From NCBI RefSeq assembly GCF_900239495.1, contig NZ_OENE01000013.1, forward strand, positions 47,969-111,968: DNA of 64,000 bases, written 5' to 3'. This document shows, piece by piece, positions 25,316-34,259 of this stretch. Positions within the stretch are counted from its first letter, which is position 1, and each line of letters opens with the position of its first letter. Under the pieces are notes generated by a model. That model was not told where the DNA came from, did no database searches, and saw only the letters and a list, made by a program, of their open reading frames with translations. A program made the translations under genes and the position numbers. Source of the stretch: Tenacibaculum finnmarkense genomovar ulcerans. GTDB lineage: Bacteria > Bacteroidota > Bacteroidia > Flavobacteriales > Flavobacteriaceae.

Positions 25316-25928
25316 TCATCCCAAAAAACAGTATAAAACCCATTGAAAACTGTTTGTTGTGAATAGTAAAGAAGATTTCTTTGCTGTTTTTATATTCACA
25401 TTCTTCTTTACATTTAAATGCGTGATTACGCCGTAAAGCCAGTTAAAAACAAGAAACACGATAACACGATAAAGCTATATAGGTTAAATGAAAACACAAT
25501 AGAAACGATTGTTAATAGCAAACCGAAAAACACTGCTTCCCAAAGTGACATATAATACAAACTCACCGCATTGAATTCAATGTATGTTCGTGGTGTTTTG
25601 CATGAAGCTTATTTAAGTAAGGTATATTATGAGAACACCAATGTAAAACATACATTAAAAAGTCCATCAATATGAAAAGCGCTATAAATGATATTAAAAA
25701 ATTATCCGAAGAAAAAGTTATGATATCTATTTGCCATAATATATAACCAGGAATTGCAATAAGAATGTTTATCAATAATATTAGTAAAGAATAAAGCACT
25801 TCTTTTTTAGAAGTGCTTGTGTCGTGTTTATTTCGCTTATCCCAAAATTTACTGATGATGATATTAAACACATACCCTATTATATTTGAAAGTATCAGTA
25901 ATGAGAAAAATATAATAGAGTTTTTCAT
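25316..25928 (-). pseudogene. Sterol desaturase/fatty acid hydroxylase family pseudogene
   Basis: The first 121 codons (from 25928) encode membrane spans and the histidine motifs HWCSHNIPYLNKLHAKHHEHT of the diiron sterol desaturase family. The frame then breaks near 25578. The other frame resumes with EFNAVSLYYMSLWEAVFFGLLLTIVSIVFSFNLYSFIV, as expected for the family. A second break follows at about 25458-25473, where ACACGATA is tandemly duplicated; removing one copy restores VFLVFNWLYGVITHLN. The remaining reading ends at TGA (25316-25318), and the C-terminal histidine box is missing. Two independent frameshifts plus the missing end indicate a decayed gene rather than one sequencing error. 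Confidence 0.75.
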
Positions 25929-25970
25929 GATGATATTATGATATTTGTGTTTTCGTTGTTTTCGTTCGTA

Positions 25971-25994
25971 GAGACAGATTGCAATCTGTCTCTA
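25971..25994. repeat. Small palindromic repeat, copy 2
   Basis: AGAGACAGATTGCAATCTGTCTCT is a perfect 24-base palindrome, related in layout to the copies at 25274 and 26681. Confidence 0.6.
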
Positions 25995-26035
25995 CCGCAT
26001 ATCACGGTACGTATATATTGTACCGTCGTTTATTT

Positions 26036-26584
26036 TTATTTAAACGATAATGATTTGAAAATTAAATCGGCATCTGCTTGGTATTTTTTTTGATATTTTT
26101 CTTCGGAAGAATACGTAAACGTATAATAACTTCCTTTTACTTCAAAAAAGAATCTTATTGTGTCGTAATCTACCGAATTCCAATCGTGTTTATAGTGCTG
26201 TACGTAGGTTGTACCAAACCTAGTTTGATGTTTAGTTACTTCTTGGAGCGATACTTCTTTTTGCGTAAAATGATGATTAATATAATCTTCTGTAACTTTT
26301 TGAAGTGTTATTTTTTCGCTTCCTATTTTTTTAGGCGTAATATTAAATATTCGAACGGTATTTTTATAAAAGATAGCGCCTAGATTTTTAGGTGTATATG
26401 TTACAAAATCATGATCGGGAACTGATTTCCAAGATTCGGGAAGTTTTACCGTGTAATTTTGAGCGTTCCTGTATGTTTTTATTTCTGCTTGAGTTAGATG
26501 ATGAATTTTAGGTTTATTAGCGCCACAACTGGTTAATAGTAATGTTAAAGCTAAACATTTTAAAAAAGATGTTTTAATTTTCAT
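26036..26584 (-). CDS. Predicted lipoprotein, unknown function
   Basis: The 182-residue protein has a lipoprotein signal with lipobox LTSC (Cys20), followed by a soluble domain containing KLPESWKSVPDHDFVTYTPKNLGAIFY and WNSVDYDTIRFFFEVKGSYYTFTYSSEEKYQKKY. The second half looks like an alpha/beta domain of the kind seen in PsbP/MOG1-like secreted proteins, but I cannot assign a family. It is flanked by small repeats on both sides. Confidence 0.75.
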   Translation of the reverse strand: MKIKTSFLKCLALTLLLTSCGANKPKIHHLTQAEIKTYRNAQNYTVKLPESWKSVPDHDFVTYTPKNLGAIFYKNTVRIFNITPKKIGSEKITLQKVTEDYINHHFTQKEVSLQEVTKHQTRFGTTYVQHYKHDWNSVDYDTIRFFFEVKGSYYTFTYSSEEKYQKKYQADADLIFKSLSFK

Positions 26585-26602
26585 AGAATTTCAATTTTTT
26601 AT

Positions 26603-26682
26603 TTTACAAATATTCTCTCTGTCCAAATGGACAGACGCAAACTTTACAAATATTCTCTCTGTCCAAATGGACAGACGCAAAC
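26603..26682. repeat. Two tandem copies of a 40-base unit
   Basis: The 40 bases at 26603-26642 are repeated at 26643-26682 with no visible difference. Each unit contains the inverted pair TCTGTCC / GGACAGA. The array ends next to the AACGGATAGCAATCCGTT palindrome. Confidence 0.85.
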
Positions 26683-26700
26683 GGATAGCAATCCGTTTCT
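26681..26700. repeat. Small palindromic repeat, copy 3
   Basis: AACGGATAGCAATCCGTT is the core of a near-perfect palindrome related to 25274-25293. It abuts the end of the YigZ gene. Confidence 0.55.
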
Positions 26701-27355
26701 ACGTATCTTGTTCATCCATTCTTTTAATATTAACCTTAAACAGATTATCAAAAATATCAAAGACTATTTGTGCGTCTTTTTTACGAACCGATATTATATA
26801 TTCACAATCCATTTCTAATTTTTGCGCTGTGATATTTAAATTTCGTTCTTTAACAACACGCTGTACTTTATTCATCATATCGTAACCAAAGTTTAATTGA
26901 TATTCAATATCGATTGTTTTTTCTTTGATATCAGAAGCTTCTAAAGCAATTTTTGCTGAGGTTCTGTAAGCGTTTATCAATCCGCCTACGCCTAGTTTTG
27001 TTCCGCCAAAATAACGAACAGACACAATTAATATGTTTGTCACGTCAAAAGCTTGAATTTGCCCATAAATAGGCATTCCTGCCGAGTTACTTGGTTCTCC
27101 GTCATCGTTTGCTCTAAAACGCATTTTTTCTGCTTCAATTCCAAATTGCCAAGCGTAGCAAAAATGACGTGCTGTATGATGTTTTTTTCGTAATCCTTCT
27201 ATTGCTTCTTTAACCTGTTCTTCGGATGATACAGGAAAAGCATATCCGAAGAATTTACTATTTCTATCTTTAAAAAGAGTTTCTTCGGATAAAACATCAA
27301 TTGTTTTATAGGTATCTTTAATTTTATTTTGGTCTGTGTTATTTATATCACTCAT
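26699..27355 (-). CDS. yigZ: YigZ family protein (UPF0029/IMPACT-like)
   Basis: The 218-residue protein has the UPF0029 N-terminal domain with KHHTARHFCYAWQFG, RFRANDDGEPSNSAGMPI and VRYFGGTKLGVGGLINAYRTSA, the hallmark of the YigZ/IMPACT family. The C-terminal part is the ferredoxin-like domain. The family is thought to bind RNA or ribosome-associated factors; the exact role is unsettled. It is the last gene of a possible minus-strand run with the EamA transporter and the HAD and RibD genes. Confidence 0.92.
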   Translation of the reverse strand: MSDINNTDQNKIKDTYKTIDVLSEETLFKDRNSKFFGYAFPVSSEEQVKEAIEGLRKKHHTARHFCYAWQFGIEAEKMRFRANDDGEPSNSAGMPIYGQIQAFDVTNILIVSVRYFGGTKLGVGGLINAYRTSAKIALEASDIKEKTIDIEYQLNFGYDMMNKVQRVVKERNLNITAQKLEMDCEYIISVRKKDAQIVFDIFDNLFKVNIKRMDEQDT

Positions 27356-27407
27356 ATTATTTTCTGCTGCTTTACTCTCTTTTTGTTTGTATTGTAATGT
27401 CTGTAGA

Positions 27408-28325
27408 TTATGCCGATGCGACTACTAAAATACTAATAACTGCCAATCCGATACCTATCCAATTCTTTTTAACGAGTTTTTCTTTAAAGAATAGCAATGC
27501 GAAAATAGTTGTTAAAATAACGACCGATACATTGTTTATGGTAAATAATGTTGAACTTTCTAAACCTTCTGTTTTTAGGGCTTTTATTAAAAATGCCATC
27601 GAATAATAATTCGGAATCCCTAAAACAATTCCGCCAATAATATTTTTAATAATTTGTTTCCCTTTTTGTTCTGTTTCTTGTTTTCTTTGGATGCTTTTTA
27701 TTTTTTTATCTAAAATTGAAGCTTTTAAAACTTGTAAAGCCATAAAAAAACATCCGAAGATAAATGCACAGCCAAAAATAGTGGCTAAAAACATCGGGAT
27801 AGCACTTTTAGAAACATAGGAAATTTCCATATACTTTAGCAAGGTGTCAATACATCCTGAACCTAAAAACAACAAAATCGGATATTTTAAGTCTTTTAAA
27901 TTCACCGAAGCGGTATCGCTTTTTGCCGATGCTAAATATACTGATGTTAAAGCTAATAAAACACCTATTATTTTGATAAAACCAATACTTTCATCGTATA
28001 AAAAAACGCCAAAAATAATCGGAATTGTTACAGACATCTTCCCTGCTACTGAGGCAACGGCTAAGCCGTTTTTTTGGGCGGTAATTCCCATTACATTAAA
28101 TATTGCGATAAATAATATCCCTAAAATAAACGCACCAATAAACCATGATTGCTGAGGTATTTGCAAAAGAGTTGTGCTGGTTTCTGAATTATAAAACCCA
28201 AATAAAAATGCGATTAAATAATTGACAACAATTGCCTGTGCGGTGTTTATTTTAAAAGTTGAAAATAATTTGAAAATTACAAATAACGAACTTGCAATTA
28301 AAATACTGATAATAAGGTAGATCAT
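27408..28325 (-). CDS. EamA/DMT superfamily transporter
   Basis: The 305-residue protein has about ten hydrophobic spans in two EamA-like repeats. The first ends around YDESIGFIKIIGVLLALTSVYLA and the second around FFKEKLVKKNWIGIGLAVISILVV, both typical of the drug/metabolite transporter superfamily. The substrate is unknown. The gene lies between yigZ and the HAD phosphatase gene on the same strand. Confidence 0.85.
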   Translation of the reverse strand: MIYLIISILIASSLFVIFKLFSTFKINTAQAIVVNYLIAFLFGFYNSETSTTLLQIPQQSWFIGAFILGILFIAIFNVMGITAQKNGLAVASVAGKMSVTIPIIFGVFLYDESIGFIKIIGVLLALTSVYLASAKSDTASVNLKDLKYPILLFLGSGCIDTLLKYMEISYVSKSAIPMFLATIFGCAFIFGCFFMALQVLKASILDKKIKSIQRKQETEQKGKQIIKNIIGGIVLGIPNYYSMAFLIKALKTEGLESSTLFTINNVSVVILTTIFALLFFKEKLVKKNWIGIGLAVISILVVASA

Positions 28326-28378
28326 TTTTTTATTAGTAGATAATAGATAGAATATTAGAATCTGGTGACTGGTGAACT

Positions 28379-28414
28379 CATGCTGAATTTATTTGAGCAT
28401 CGCATCAAAATGAT
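28379..28414. repeat. Short dispersed palindromic repeat (CTGAATTTATTTCAG type)
   Basis: TCATGCTGAATTTATTTGAG, followed by CATCGCATCAAAATGA, forms an imperfect palindrome. A related block is at 31840-31877. Such TGAATTTATTTCA elements recur between genes in flavobacteria, to my recollection. Confidence 0.45.
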
Positions 28415-29025
28415 AAAAAAGGATAACTTAATAAGGAAACTACATCTTCTTTTCCTGGCGTTAAATTCCAAACGTTAATCCCTAATTTTTTAGCTGAATC
28501 GGTATTTTCTTTTAAATCATCTACAAAAAGCGTTTCTGAAGCTATTAAATTATTTTCATTTAACACAAACTCGTAAATAGTAGCGTTTGGTTTTCTAAAA
28601 TTTATTTCATGCGATAAATAAAATTGTTCAAAGCAGCTTTTAAACTCTTGGTATAATTCTGCTCCCCAATTATTTTGAATCCATGAAATATGTAAATCGT
28701 TGGTGTTGCTTAATAAAAACAAACGGTATTTTTTTGATGCCGCTAATTCTTTTAAAAACGCCAATCTATTTTTTGGAAAATCTAACAAAATAGCATTCCA
28801 AGCATTTACCAAATCGGCAGGGCTTATCTGTGGAAATTTCGTTTGATAAAAAGCGATAAATTCATCCGTAGAAATTAAACCCATTTCATAACGGTAATAG
28901 GTTTGCATCATATCTTCAGAAAAATTTGTAACCCCAAGTTTCGCCATTTCTTTGTGTGTTGCTTGTTTGTCTAGGTTGATGAAAATATCACCAAAATCGA
29001 AAATTATATTTTTTATGGTATTCAT
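28405..29025 (-). CDS. HAD superfamily (IA) phosphatase
   Basis: The 206-residue protein starts with IIFDFGDIFINLD (nucleophile Asp10). LLSNTNDLH forms motif II, the REINFRKPNATIYEFVL-like segment brings the Lys, and LFVDDLKENTDSAKKLG forms motif IV. It belongs to the beta-phosphoglucomutase-like HAD subclass. The GxxD variant of the first motif is usual in this subgroup. Lying just downstream of ribD it could serve as the phosphatase of riboflavin synthesis; that is inference from context only. Confidence 0.85.
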   Translation of the reverse strand: MNTIKNIIFDFGDIFINLDKQATHKEMAKLGVTNFSEDMMQTYYRYEMGLISTDEFIAFYQTKFPQISPADLVNAWNAILLDFPKNRLAFLKELAASKKYRLFLLSNTNDLHISWIQNNWGAELYQEFKSCFEQFYLSHEINFRKPNATIYEFVLNENNLIASETLFVDDLKENTDSAKKLGINVWNLTPGKEDVVSLLSYPFLSF

Positions 29026-29061
29026 TTTTTTTATGTTTTTTATATGTATAATGTAATGTAT

Positions 29062-30159
29062 TTATCGCGTTTGTGTGTTTTCAAAAATTCTCAAAACATC
29101 GCTTGCGATGTTTTGTTTTTTTAGCAGTATTTTTTCTGCGGATAACCTAGGCGCTTCCACCCCATTTTTAAAGAATGTTTCGCCTACAAAAACCTGTGCT
29201 TCATCCCATAAATTGGCATCAATAAAAGTTTGCAGCGTTTGCGCTCCGCCTTCAATTAAAACCGATTGAATTTGATGTTTTTGTAAAACACTACATATTT
29301 GTTCCGCTACGCGGGATGAAAAATCAATTTTTTCTAAAACCTCAACTTGCTCTTTTACTTTATTTATTTTTGTTGCTTTATCTACTAAAACAAGTGTTTT
29401 TACTTTTTCATCAAAAACCGTTAAATTCGATGGAATTCGTAAATTTTTATCCAATACAACTCTCACAGGATTATTTCCAGCCCAATGCCGAACATCTAAA
29501 GACGGATTATCGGCAATAACCGTATTTGTTCCTACCAAAATTGCCTGTTCTTGGCTTCGTATTTTATGAACCAATTGTTGCGAATAGCTATTAGAAATCC
29601 AAACAGGTTGCTGTGCATCTCTTTTTAGCGGAGCGATAAAACCATCGGCAGTTTCTGCCCATTTCAAAACAATAAACGGGCGTTTTTTATTTTGAACCGT
29701 AAAAAATCGTTTATGATGTTTTTTACATTCATCTTCTAAAACGCCAACGGTTACGTTAATTCCTGCGTTTTGTAAACGTTCGATGCCTTTTCCTGACACT
29801 AAACTGTTCGTGTCAACACAACCGATCACAACTTTTGGGATGTGGTGCTTTACAATTAAATCGGCACAAGGCGGTGTTTTTCCAAAATGAGCACAAGGTT
29901 CTAGGGTTACATAAATAGTCGCCTCTTTTAAAAGCGTTTTATCTTTTACCGAATTTATAGCATTTACCTCTGCATGATTTCCGCCGTAGGCGCTTGTAAA
30001 CCCCTCGCCTATAATGGTGTTTTTATAAACGATAACTGCCCCAACTGACGGATTTGGACGTGCAGTTCCAATACCATTTTTAGCGAGCTGTAAACAGCGT
30101 TTTATATATTTTTCGTTTTCGGTGATTTCTGTGGTGTTTTGGTTTTGTTGCTGTATCAA
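29062..30159 (-). CDS. ribD: Bifunctional riboflavin biosynthesis deaminase/reductase
   Basis: The 365-residue protein has an N-terminal cytidine-deaminase-like domain with GGNHAEVNAI and PCAHFGKTPPCADLI for zinc and catalysis. The C-terminal reductase domain carries LKWAETADGFIAP, ILVGTNTVIADNPSLDVR and SVLIEGGAQTLQTFI. RibD carries out the second and third steps of riboflavin synthesis. No other rib genes or FMN riboswitch were found next to it. It lies 24 bases after a lipoprotein gene and before the HAD phosphatase. Confidence 0.95.
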   Translation of the reverse strand: MIQQQNQNTTEITENEKYIKRCLQLAKNGIGTARPNPSVGAVIVYKNTIIGEGFTSAYGGNHAEVNAINSVKDKTLLKEATIYVTLEPCAHFGKTPPCADLIVKHHIPKVVIGCVDTNSLVSGKGIERLQNAGINVTVGVLEDECKKHHKRFFTVQNKKRPFIVLKWAETADGFIAPLKRDAQQPVWISNSYSQQLVHKIRSQEQAILVGTNTVIADNPSLDVRHWAGNNPVRVVLDKNLRIPSNLTVFDEKVKTLVLVDKATKINKVKEQVEVLEKIDFSSRVAEQICSVLQKHQIQSVLIEGGAQTLQTFIDANLWDEAQVFVGETFFKNGVEAPRLSAEKILLKKQNIASDVLRIFENTQTR

Positions 30160-30183
30160 AATTTAATAAATAAGTTTTAAAAG

Positions 30184-30657
30184 TTAAAAGTTGATTTTAA
30201 TTTCTTCGGTTTTATCGATCGTGTATATGTGAGAAAAACCTAAAACCTTGTAACGTAAATCGCCTTTAAACTGCACTTTTACGCTTTTATTTAATAGCGA
30301 ATTTAACAAACCTCCTAAAATTCCGTTTTTATTGTTTTGGAATACTTCTTTCGTTGAAATTGCTACTTTTAAAGGAATCGCAAATTCTTTACGTGCCGGT
30401 ACTTTAAATTCTTCGGAGCAAACATGTGCTAATTGCGTTCCGTTTACCAATACTTTAATTTTATCTGTGGATAATTTTCCGCCAATATCATTTGGATTCT
30501 TAAAAAAAGCATTGGCTTTTAATCGAATGGTATCCGAAGCAACTGAAAGTACTTTAATATCATCAATTTTTAAAAACAGCGGCTTTTTTTTAATAGCACA
30601 GCTTGTAATACAGAAACTACTTATTACGATACTTGTGAAAAATATAAATTTATTCAT
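30184..30657 (-). CDS. LEA type 2 family lipoprotein
   Basis: The 157-residue protein has a lipoprotein signal (ITSC, Cys20) followed by a single LEA14/WHy-like beta domain: IRLKANAFFKNPNDIGGKLSTDKIKVLVNGTQLAHV and FKVPARKEFAIPLKVAI. Such envelope proteins are common in Bacteroidetes and are of unclear function. It probably heads the ribD transcript. Confidence 0.82.
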   Translation of the reverse strand: MNKFIFFTSIVISSFCITSCAIKKKPLFLKIDDIKVLSVASDTIRLKANAFFKNPNDIGGKLSTDKIKVLVNGTQLAHVCSEEFKVPARKEFAIPLKVAISTKEVFQNNKNGILGGLLNSLLNKSVKVQFKGDLRYKVLGFSHIYTIDKTEEIKINF

Positions 30658-30843
30658 TTTGATTTTCTTTTTATTATTTCACAAAAATAAGTTTCTTTGC
30701 TTTAATTGAATCTGCGAAGCAGAATTTATTTTGTTTCTGATAAAGATGAGGTTTTTTTACTTTTTGTTTATCTCTAAACAACTAACCAAGCATCTTCATT
30801 TTTTAATAAGATTCTTTACTCTTTTATCCTTTAAAATAATTTA

Positions 30844-31755
30844 ATGAAATTACACGATTTAAAAATTGATTTTACAGCGCAATTATCTGGAATTTATCCG
30901 CAAACGGAAATTGATACTTTTTTCTTTTATCTGATAGAAGAATATTTAGATTTTCAACGAATAGATGTATTGATGAAAGCTGATTTTGAAATTACCGATT
31001 CAAAACAAGTTTTATTTAACAGCGCTATTCAACGATTAAAAAAACAAGAACCGATTCAATATATTTTAGGAAACACTGAATTTTATGGATTTCCTTTTTT
31101 GGTGAATAAAAACACATTAATTCCTCGCCCAGAAACCGAGCAATTAGTCGAATGGATTTTAGAAGAAATTTCTGATATTAAAAACTCACAACATTCACAA
31201 TATGATGAGGTTTTAAAACCCCGCAGTATTTTAGAAATTGGCACAGGAACGGGTTGCATTCCTATCAGTTTAAAAAAGCATTTAGCTGATTTTGATATTT
31301 CGGCAATCGATGTTTCTAAAGAAGCTTTAAAAATTGCCAAAGAAAACGCAAAACAAAATACTGTTGAAATTAATTTTATCGCTCAAGATATTTTAAAAGC
31401 AGATACTTTGAATTTTATTTCTTCTTCTAATTCAAGCGATATCTGTTTTGATATTATTGTTTCGAATCCGCCTTATGTTCGAGAGTTGGAAAAGGCAGAA
31501 ATCAAAAATAATGTATTAGAAAACGAACCGCATTTGGCGTTGTTTGTTTCAGATGATAATCCTCTTATCTTCTACAATAAAATTGCCGATTTAGCAAAAC
31601 TACATTTAACTAAAAATGGATTGTTGTTTTTTGAAATTAATCAATACTTAGCCAAAGAAACTGTAGCGATGTTAGCTGAAAAAGGGTTTAAAAGTATCGA
31701 ACTAAAAAAAGATTTTGTAGGAAACGACAGAATGATAAAAGCAAGTCTTTTTTAA
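30844..31755 (+). CDS. prmC: Release factor glutamine N5-methyltransferase
   Basis: The 303-residue protein has the PrmC helical N-terminus with PIQYILGNTEFYGFPF and LIPRPETEQLVEW. The SAM-binding ILEIGTGTGCIPISL and the catalytic SNPPYV follow. PrmC methylates the GGQ glutamine of peptide-chain release factors. It is transcribed alone, divergent from the lipoprotein/ribD run. Confidence 0.95.
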   Translation: MKLHDLKIDFTAQLSGIYPQTEIDTFFFYLIEEYLDFQRIDVLMKADFEITDSKQVLFNSAIQRLKKQEPIQYILGNTEFYGFPFLVNKNTLIPRPETEQLVEWILEEISDIKNSQHSQYDEVLKPRSILEIGTGTGCIPISLKKHLADFDISAIDVSKEALKIAKENAKQNTVEINFIAQDILKADTLNFISSSNSSDICFDIIVSNPPYVRELEKAEIKNNVLENEPHLALFVSDDNPLIFYNKIADLAKLHLTKNGLLFFEINQYLAKETVAMLAEKGFKSIELKKDFVGNDRMIKASLF

Positions 31756-31839
31756 TAGTCGATTTTAATTCGAGTCTGTCAAATCGAAAACATCAAATCA
31801 AACTGTCTGAATCGAACTACGTCTGAATCTCCATCTCGA

Positions 31840-31877
31840 ACTACGTCAAGCTCTGAATTTATTTCAGCTTCGCATCC
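31840..31877. repeat. Short dispersed palindromic repeat (CTGAATTTATTTCAG type), second copy
   Basis: AAGCTCTGAATTTATTTCAG plus GCTTCGCATCC forms an imperfect hairpin similar to 28379-28414. The preceding 31765-31838 carries short degenerate words (TCAAATCGAA, AATCGAACTACGTC, CTCGAACTACGTC) that look like worn tandem repeats. Confidence 0.45.
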
Positions 31878-31922
31878 TGATTTGCCATAGTTTTTTAGTT
31901 TAATTTCTTTTTGATATCACAT

Positions 31923-31963
31923 AAAAAAAACGAGTATCTTTTTAAGGATACTCGTTTTTTTTT
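31923..31963. terminator. Bidirectional terminator between prmC and OMP gene
   Basis: AAAACGAGTATC pairs with GATACTCGTTTT around TTTTTAAG, with long A and T runs on both sides. Confidence 0.85.
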
Positions 31964-32004
31964 AATTTTTTAACTAAAAAAAATCAAGAAAATTTTAAAG
32001 CTTC

Positions 32005-32874
32005 TTATTTTCTTTTATTAAAAGTATAAGTAAATCCAAAGTTAAATCCCCAAGAAGAATAAGGAACCGTTTGTGATAATTGCTTTGTCGCTAAAGGATT
32101 TTGTTGTGCTTGTGCATTTTCAACTAAAGTTAATGAATCTTCGTAAGAAATTTTATCATTAATTAAAGGCGATAATGCTCCTAAACCTGTTCCAACTGTT
32201 TTTAATAATGCCTCTCTAGAAACATTGTTACCATTTAAAGTTGCTGAAAAATCACCTATTTCAGACGTATTTCTAGTAACGCTTATCCCTAAGTATTCCG
32301 CTTCTGCAAAAACTGATAAATTTTTAAGAATTTCATGTTTATAACCAATTGCACCAATAAATCCTAAAGGAAACTTCCCTTTAAAATCTCTAGTAAAATC
32401 AATTTCTAAAGGAATTGTTGTTCCTACTGGAGTTGGTAAAGCTGTTTTAACCTTTCCTACAACTTCTGTTTTTCCACCAATTTTAGTTAACACTCCTGCA
32501 CGTCCGTAAAAATGCTCTGTAATGTTATATACTGTTGATAAAGACAAACCGAAAGCTCTACCTCTAGCTTTTACATCAACATAAGGTTGTCCTGGTACCT
32601 CAACAAGCATTGCTGTTTGATCTGCGCCATGTAAATACCCTGCTGCTGCTTCAATTCCCCATTTATCATTAAAGAAATAACCTGCTCTAACCTGTGTATG
32701 TGTTCCTTCTCCGTAACTTCCGTAGGTATTCTCTACACCGCTAAGGCTTGTTTTAGTTCCCATTTTAGATTCAACTGCCTTAAAAGAATATCCGCTACTT
32801 GCTGATACATAAACTTGTGCACTTGCAGAAAGCGATGCAAACATTATAATTGCTGCTAAAATTTTTTTATTCAT
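32005..32874 (-). CDS. Outer-membrane beta-barrel protein
   Basis: The 289-residue protein has a signal peptide (1-19, ASLSASAQ) and a barrel rich in GYFFNDKWGIEAAAGYL, FYGRAGVLTKIGG and LSVFAEAEYLG strands, ending WGFNFGFTYTFNKRK. It resembles the OprF/OmpW-like porin-type barrels of Bacteroidetes. It is transcribed singly with a terminator downstream. Confidence 0.85.
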   Translation of the reverse strand: MNKKILAAIIMFASLSASAQVYVSASSGYSFKAVESKMGTKTSLSGVENTYGSYGEGTHTQVRAGYFFNDKWGIEAAAGYLHGADQTAMLVEVPGQPYVDVKARGRAFGLSLSTVYNITEHFYGRAGVLTKIGGKTEVVGKVKTALPTPVGTTIPLEIDFTRDFKGKFPLGFIGAIGYKHEILKNLSVFAEAEYLGISVTRNTSEIGDFSATLNGNNVSREALLKTVGTGLGALSPLINDKISYEDSLTLVENAQAQQNPLATKQLSQTVPYSSWGFNFGFTYTFNKRK

Positions 32875-33012
32875 GTTTTTGGTTTTTAATTATAAATAAT
32901 AGGGTAAAACTATAAAATAAAATGGATAGAGAACAATATTTATTAAAAATATCCCTCTTTTTTTTTATTTTCGCATTTTTAATGCTTTAAAAAAGTTAAA
33001 ACACAAAAATTA

Positions 33013-34215
33013 TTGAATACTACAATCTTACATGAAAATGTACAGCAATTTATAAGCGAAAATTTACAGTCAAATATTACCAAGCTAATTTTAAAAGGTA
33101 GTCCGTTTAAAAATATTACAATACAAGAATTATCTAATCAGATTGTTAGCAAAATAAAGGCCAAGGATAAACTGCCTAATTGGTTTTTAACAAATGACAT
33201 TTATTACCCAGCTAAAATTAGTATTGAGCAAACTTCTTCTGAAGAAACCGCTATTTATAAAAAGAATTTATTGAGTAGCTTATTAAGTAAATCGAGTGCC
33301 CAACTATTAATTGATATTACTGGTGGCTTTGGTGTTGACGCTTTTTATTTTTCAAAATATTTTAAGCAAGTTATTCATGCTGAAATTAACAAAGAACTTT
33401 CTGAAATTGTTACTTATAATTATCAGCAATTAGCGGTTAAAAATATTCAAACAGTTGCCACAAATGGCTTGGGTTATTTAAAAGAAACTCCACAAAAATT
33501 TGATTGCATTTACATAGACCCTTCTCGTAGAGATGATGTTAAAGGAAAGGTTTTTTTATTAAAAGATTGCTTGCCAAACGTACCTGAAAATATTGATTTT
33601 TTATTCACAAAATCAGATACTATATTAATTAAAAATTCACCAATGCTTGATATTACAGCAACCTTAAACGAATTAAAATTTGTTAAAGAAATTCATGTTG
33701 TTGCGGTAAATAACGAAGTAAAAGAATTGCTTTTTTTACTAAATTTAAAATCTAATCAGTTAATTGAGGTAAAAACAGTTAACATACTGAGAAATAGCAT
33801 TCAAGAGTTTGGTTTTTTCATTAATGAAAATCATAAAATAACCTATAGTAATACTTTAGATTACCTGTATGAACCCAATGCTGCTATTTTAAAATCAGGA
33901 GGTTTTAATGAAGTAGCAAAAGCATATAATGTAGCTAAATTACAGCAGCACTCACATCTCTACACCTCTAAAGAAATACTTGTTGATTTTCCTGGAAGAA
34001 TTTTTAAAGTCATAGCTGTTTATCCTTATAATAAGAAAAAAATAAAAAAGGAATTAACCATGTTAAAAGCGAATATTACTACTCGAAATTTTCCAAAAAC
34101 AGTGGCGCAAATAAGAGCAGAAACAAAATTAAAAGACGGTGGCGATGTGTACTTATTTTTCACAACAAATAGCAGTAATGAACGTATTGTAATTCAGTGT
34201 TCTAAAACAGTATAA
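33013..34215 (+). CDS. Class I SAM methyltransferase with THUMP-like domain
   Basis: The 400-residue protein has a SAM site, LLIDITGGFGVDAFYFSKYF, then FDCIYIDPSRRDD, which takes the place of an NPPY motif. The C-terminal part (from about residue 285) matches the THUMP-like domain found in this Bacteroidetes family. A nucleic-acid substrate is likely, but the exact target is unknown. No in-frame ATG exists near the 5' end, so the TTG at 33013 (MNTTILHENVQQ) is the best start. Confidence 0.85.
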   Translation: MNTTILHENVQQFISENLQSNITKLILKGSPFKNITIQELSNQIVSKIKAKDKLPNWFLTNDIYYPAKISIEQTSSEETAIYKKNLLSSLLSKSSAQLLIDITGGFGVDAFYFSKYFKQVIHAEINKELSEIVTYNYQQLAVKNIQTVATNGLGYLKETPQKFDCIYIDPSRRDDVKGKVFLLKDCLPNVPENIDFLFTKSDTILIKNSPMLDITATLNELKFVKEIHVVAVNNEVKELLFLLNLKSNQLIEVKTVNILRNSIQEFGFFINENHKITYSNTLDYLYEPNAAILKSGGFNEVAKAYNVAKLQQHSHLYTSKEILVDFPGRIFKVIAVYPYNKKKIKKELTMLKANITTRNFPKTVAQIRAETKLKDGGDVYLFFTTNSSNERIVIQCSKTV

Positions 34216-34244
34216 AAACCACTGCTGTTGATTCTTTTTTTACG

Positions 34245-34252
34245 TACTTTTG
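34245..34252 (+). promoter_or_regulatory. Promoter -7 box of fdhD operon
   Basis: TACTTTTG matches TAnnTTTG and ends seven bases before the fdhD ATG, which would make a leaderless or nearly leaderless message. Confidence 0.4.
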
Positions 34253-34259
34253 CTTTTAC

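Noticed and set aside
26627..26885. Two plus-strand frames beginning in the 40-base duplication
   Set aside because: Both start with residues coded by the duplicated unit and then run antisense to yigZ.
29062..30159. FMN riboswitch control of ribD
   Set aside because: The gene follows a lipoprotein gene by 24 bases, and no RFN-like structured leader was seen there or upstream of the lipoprotein gene.
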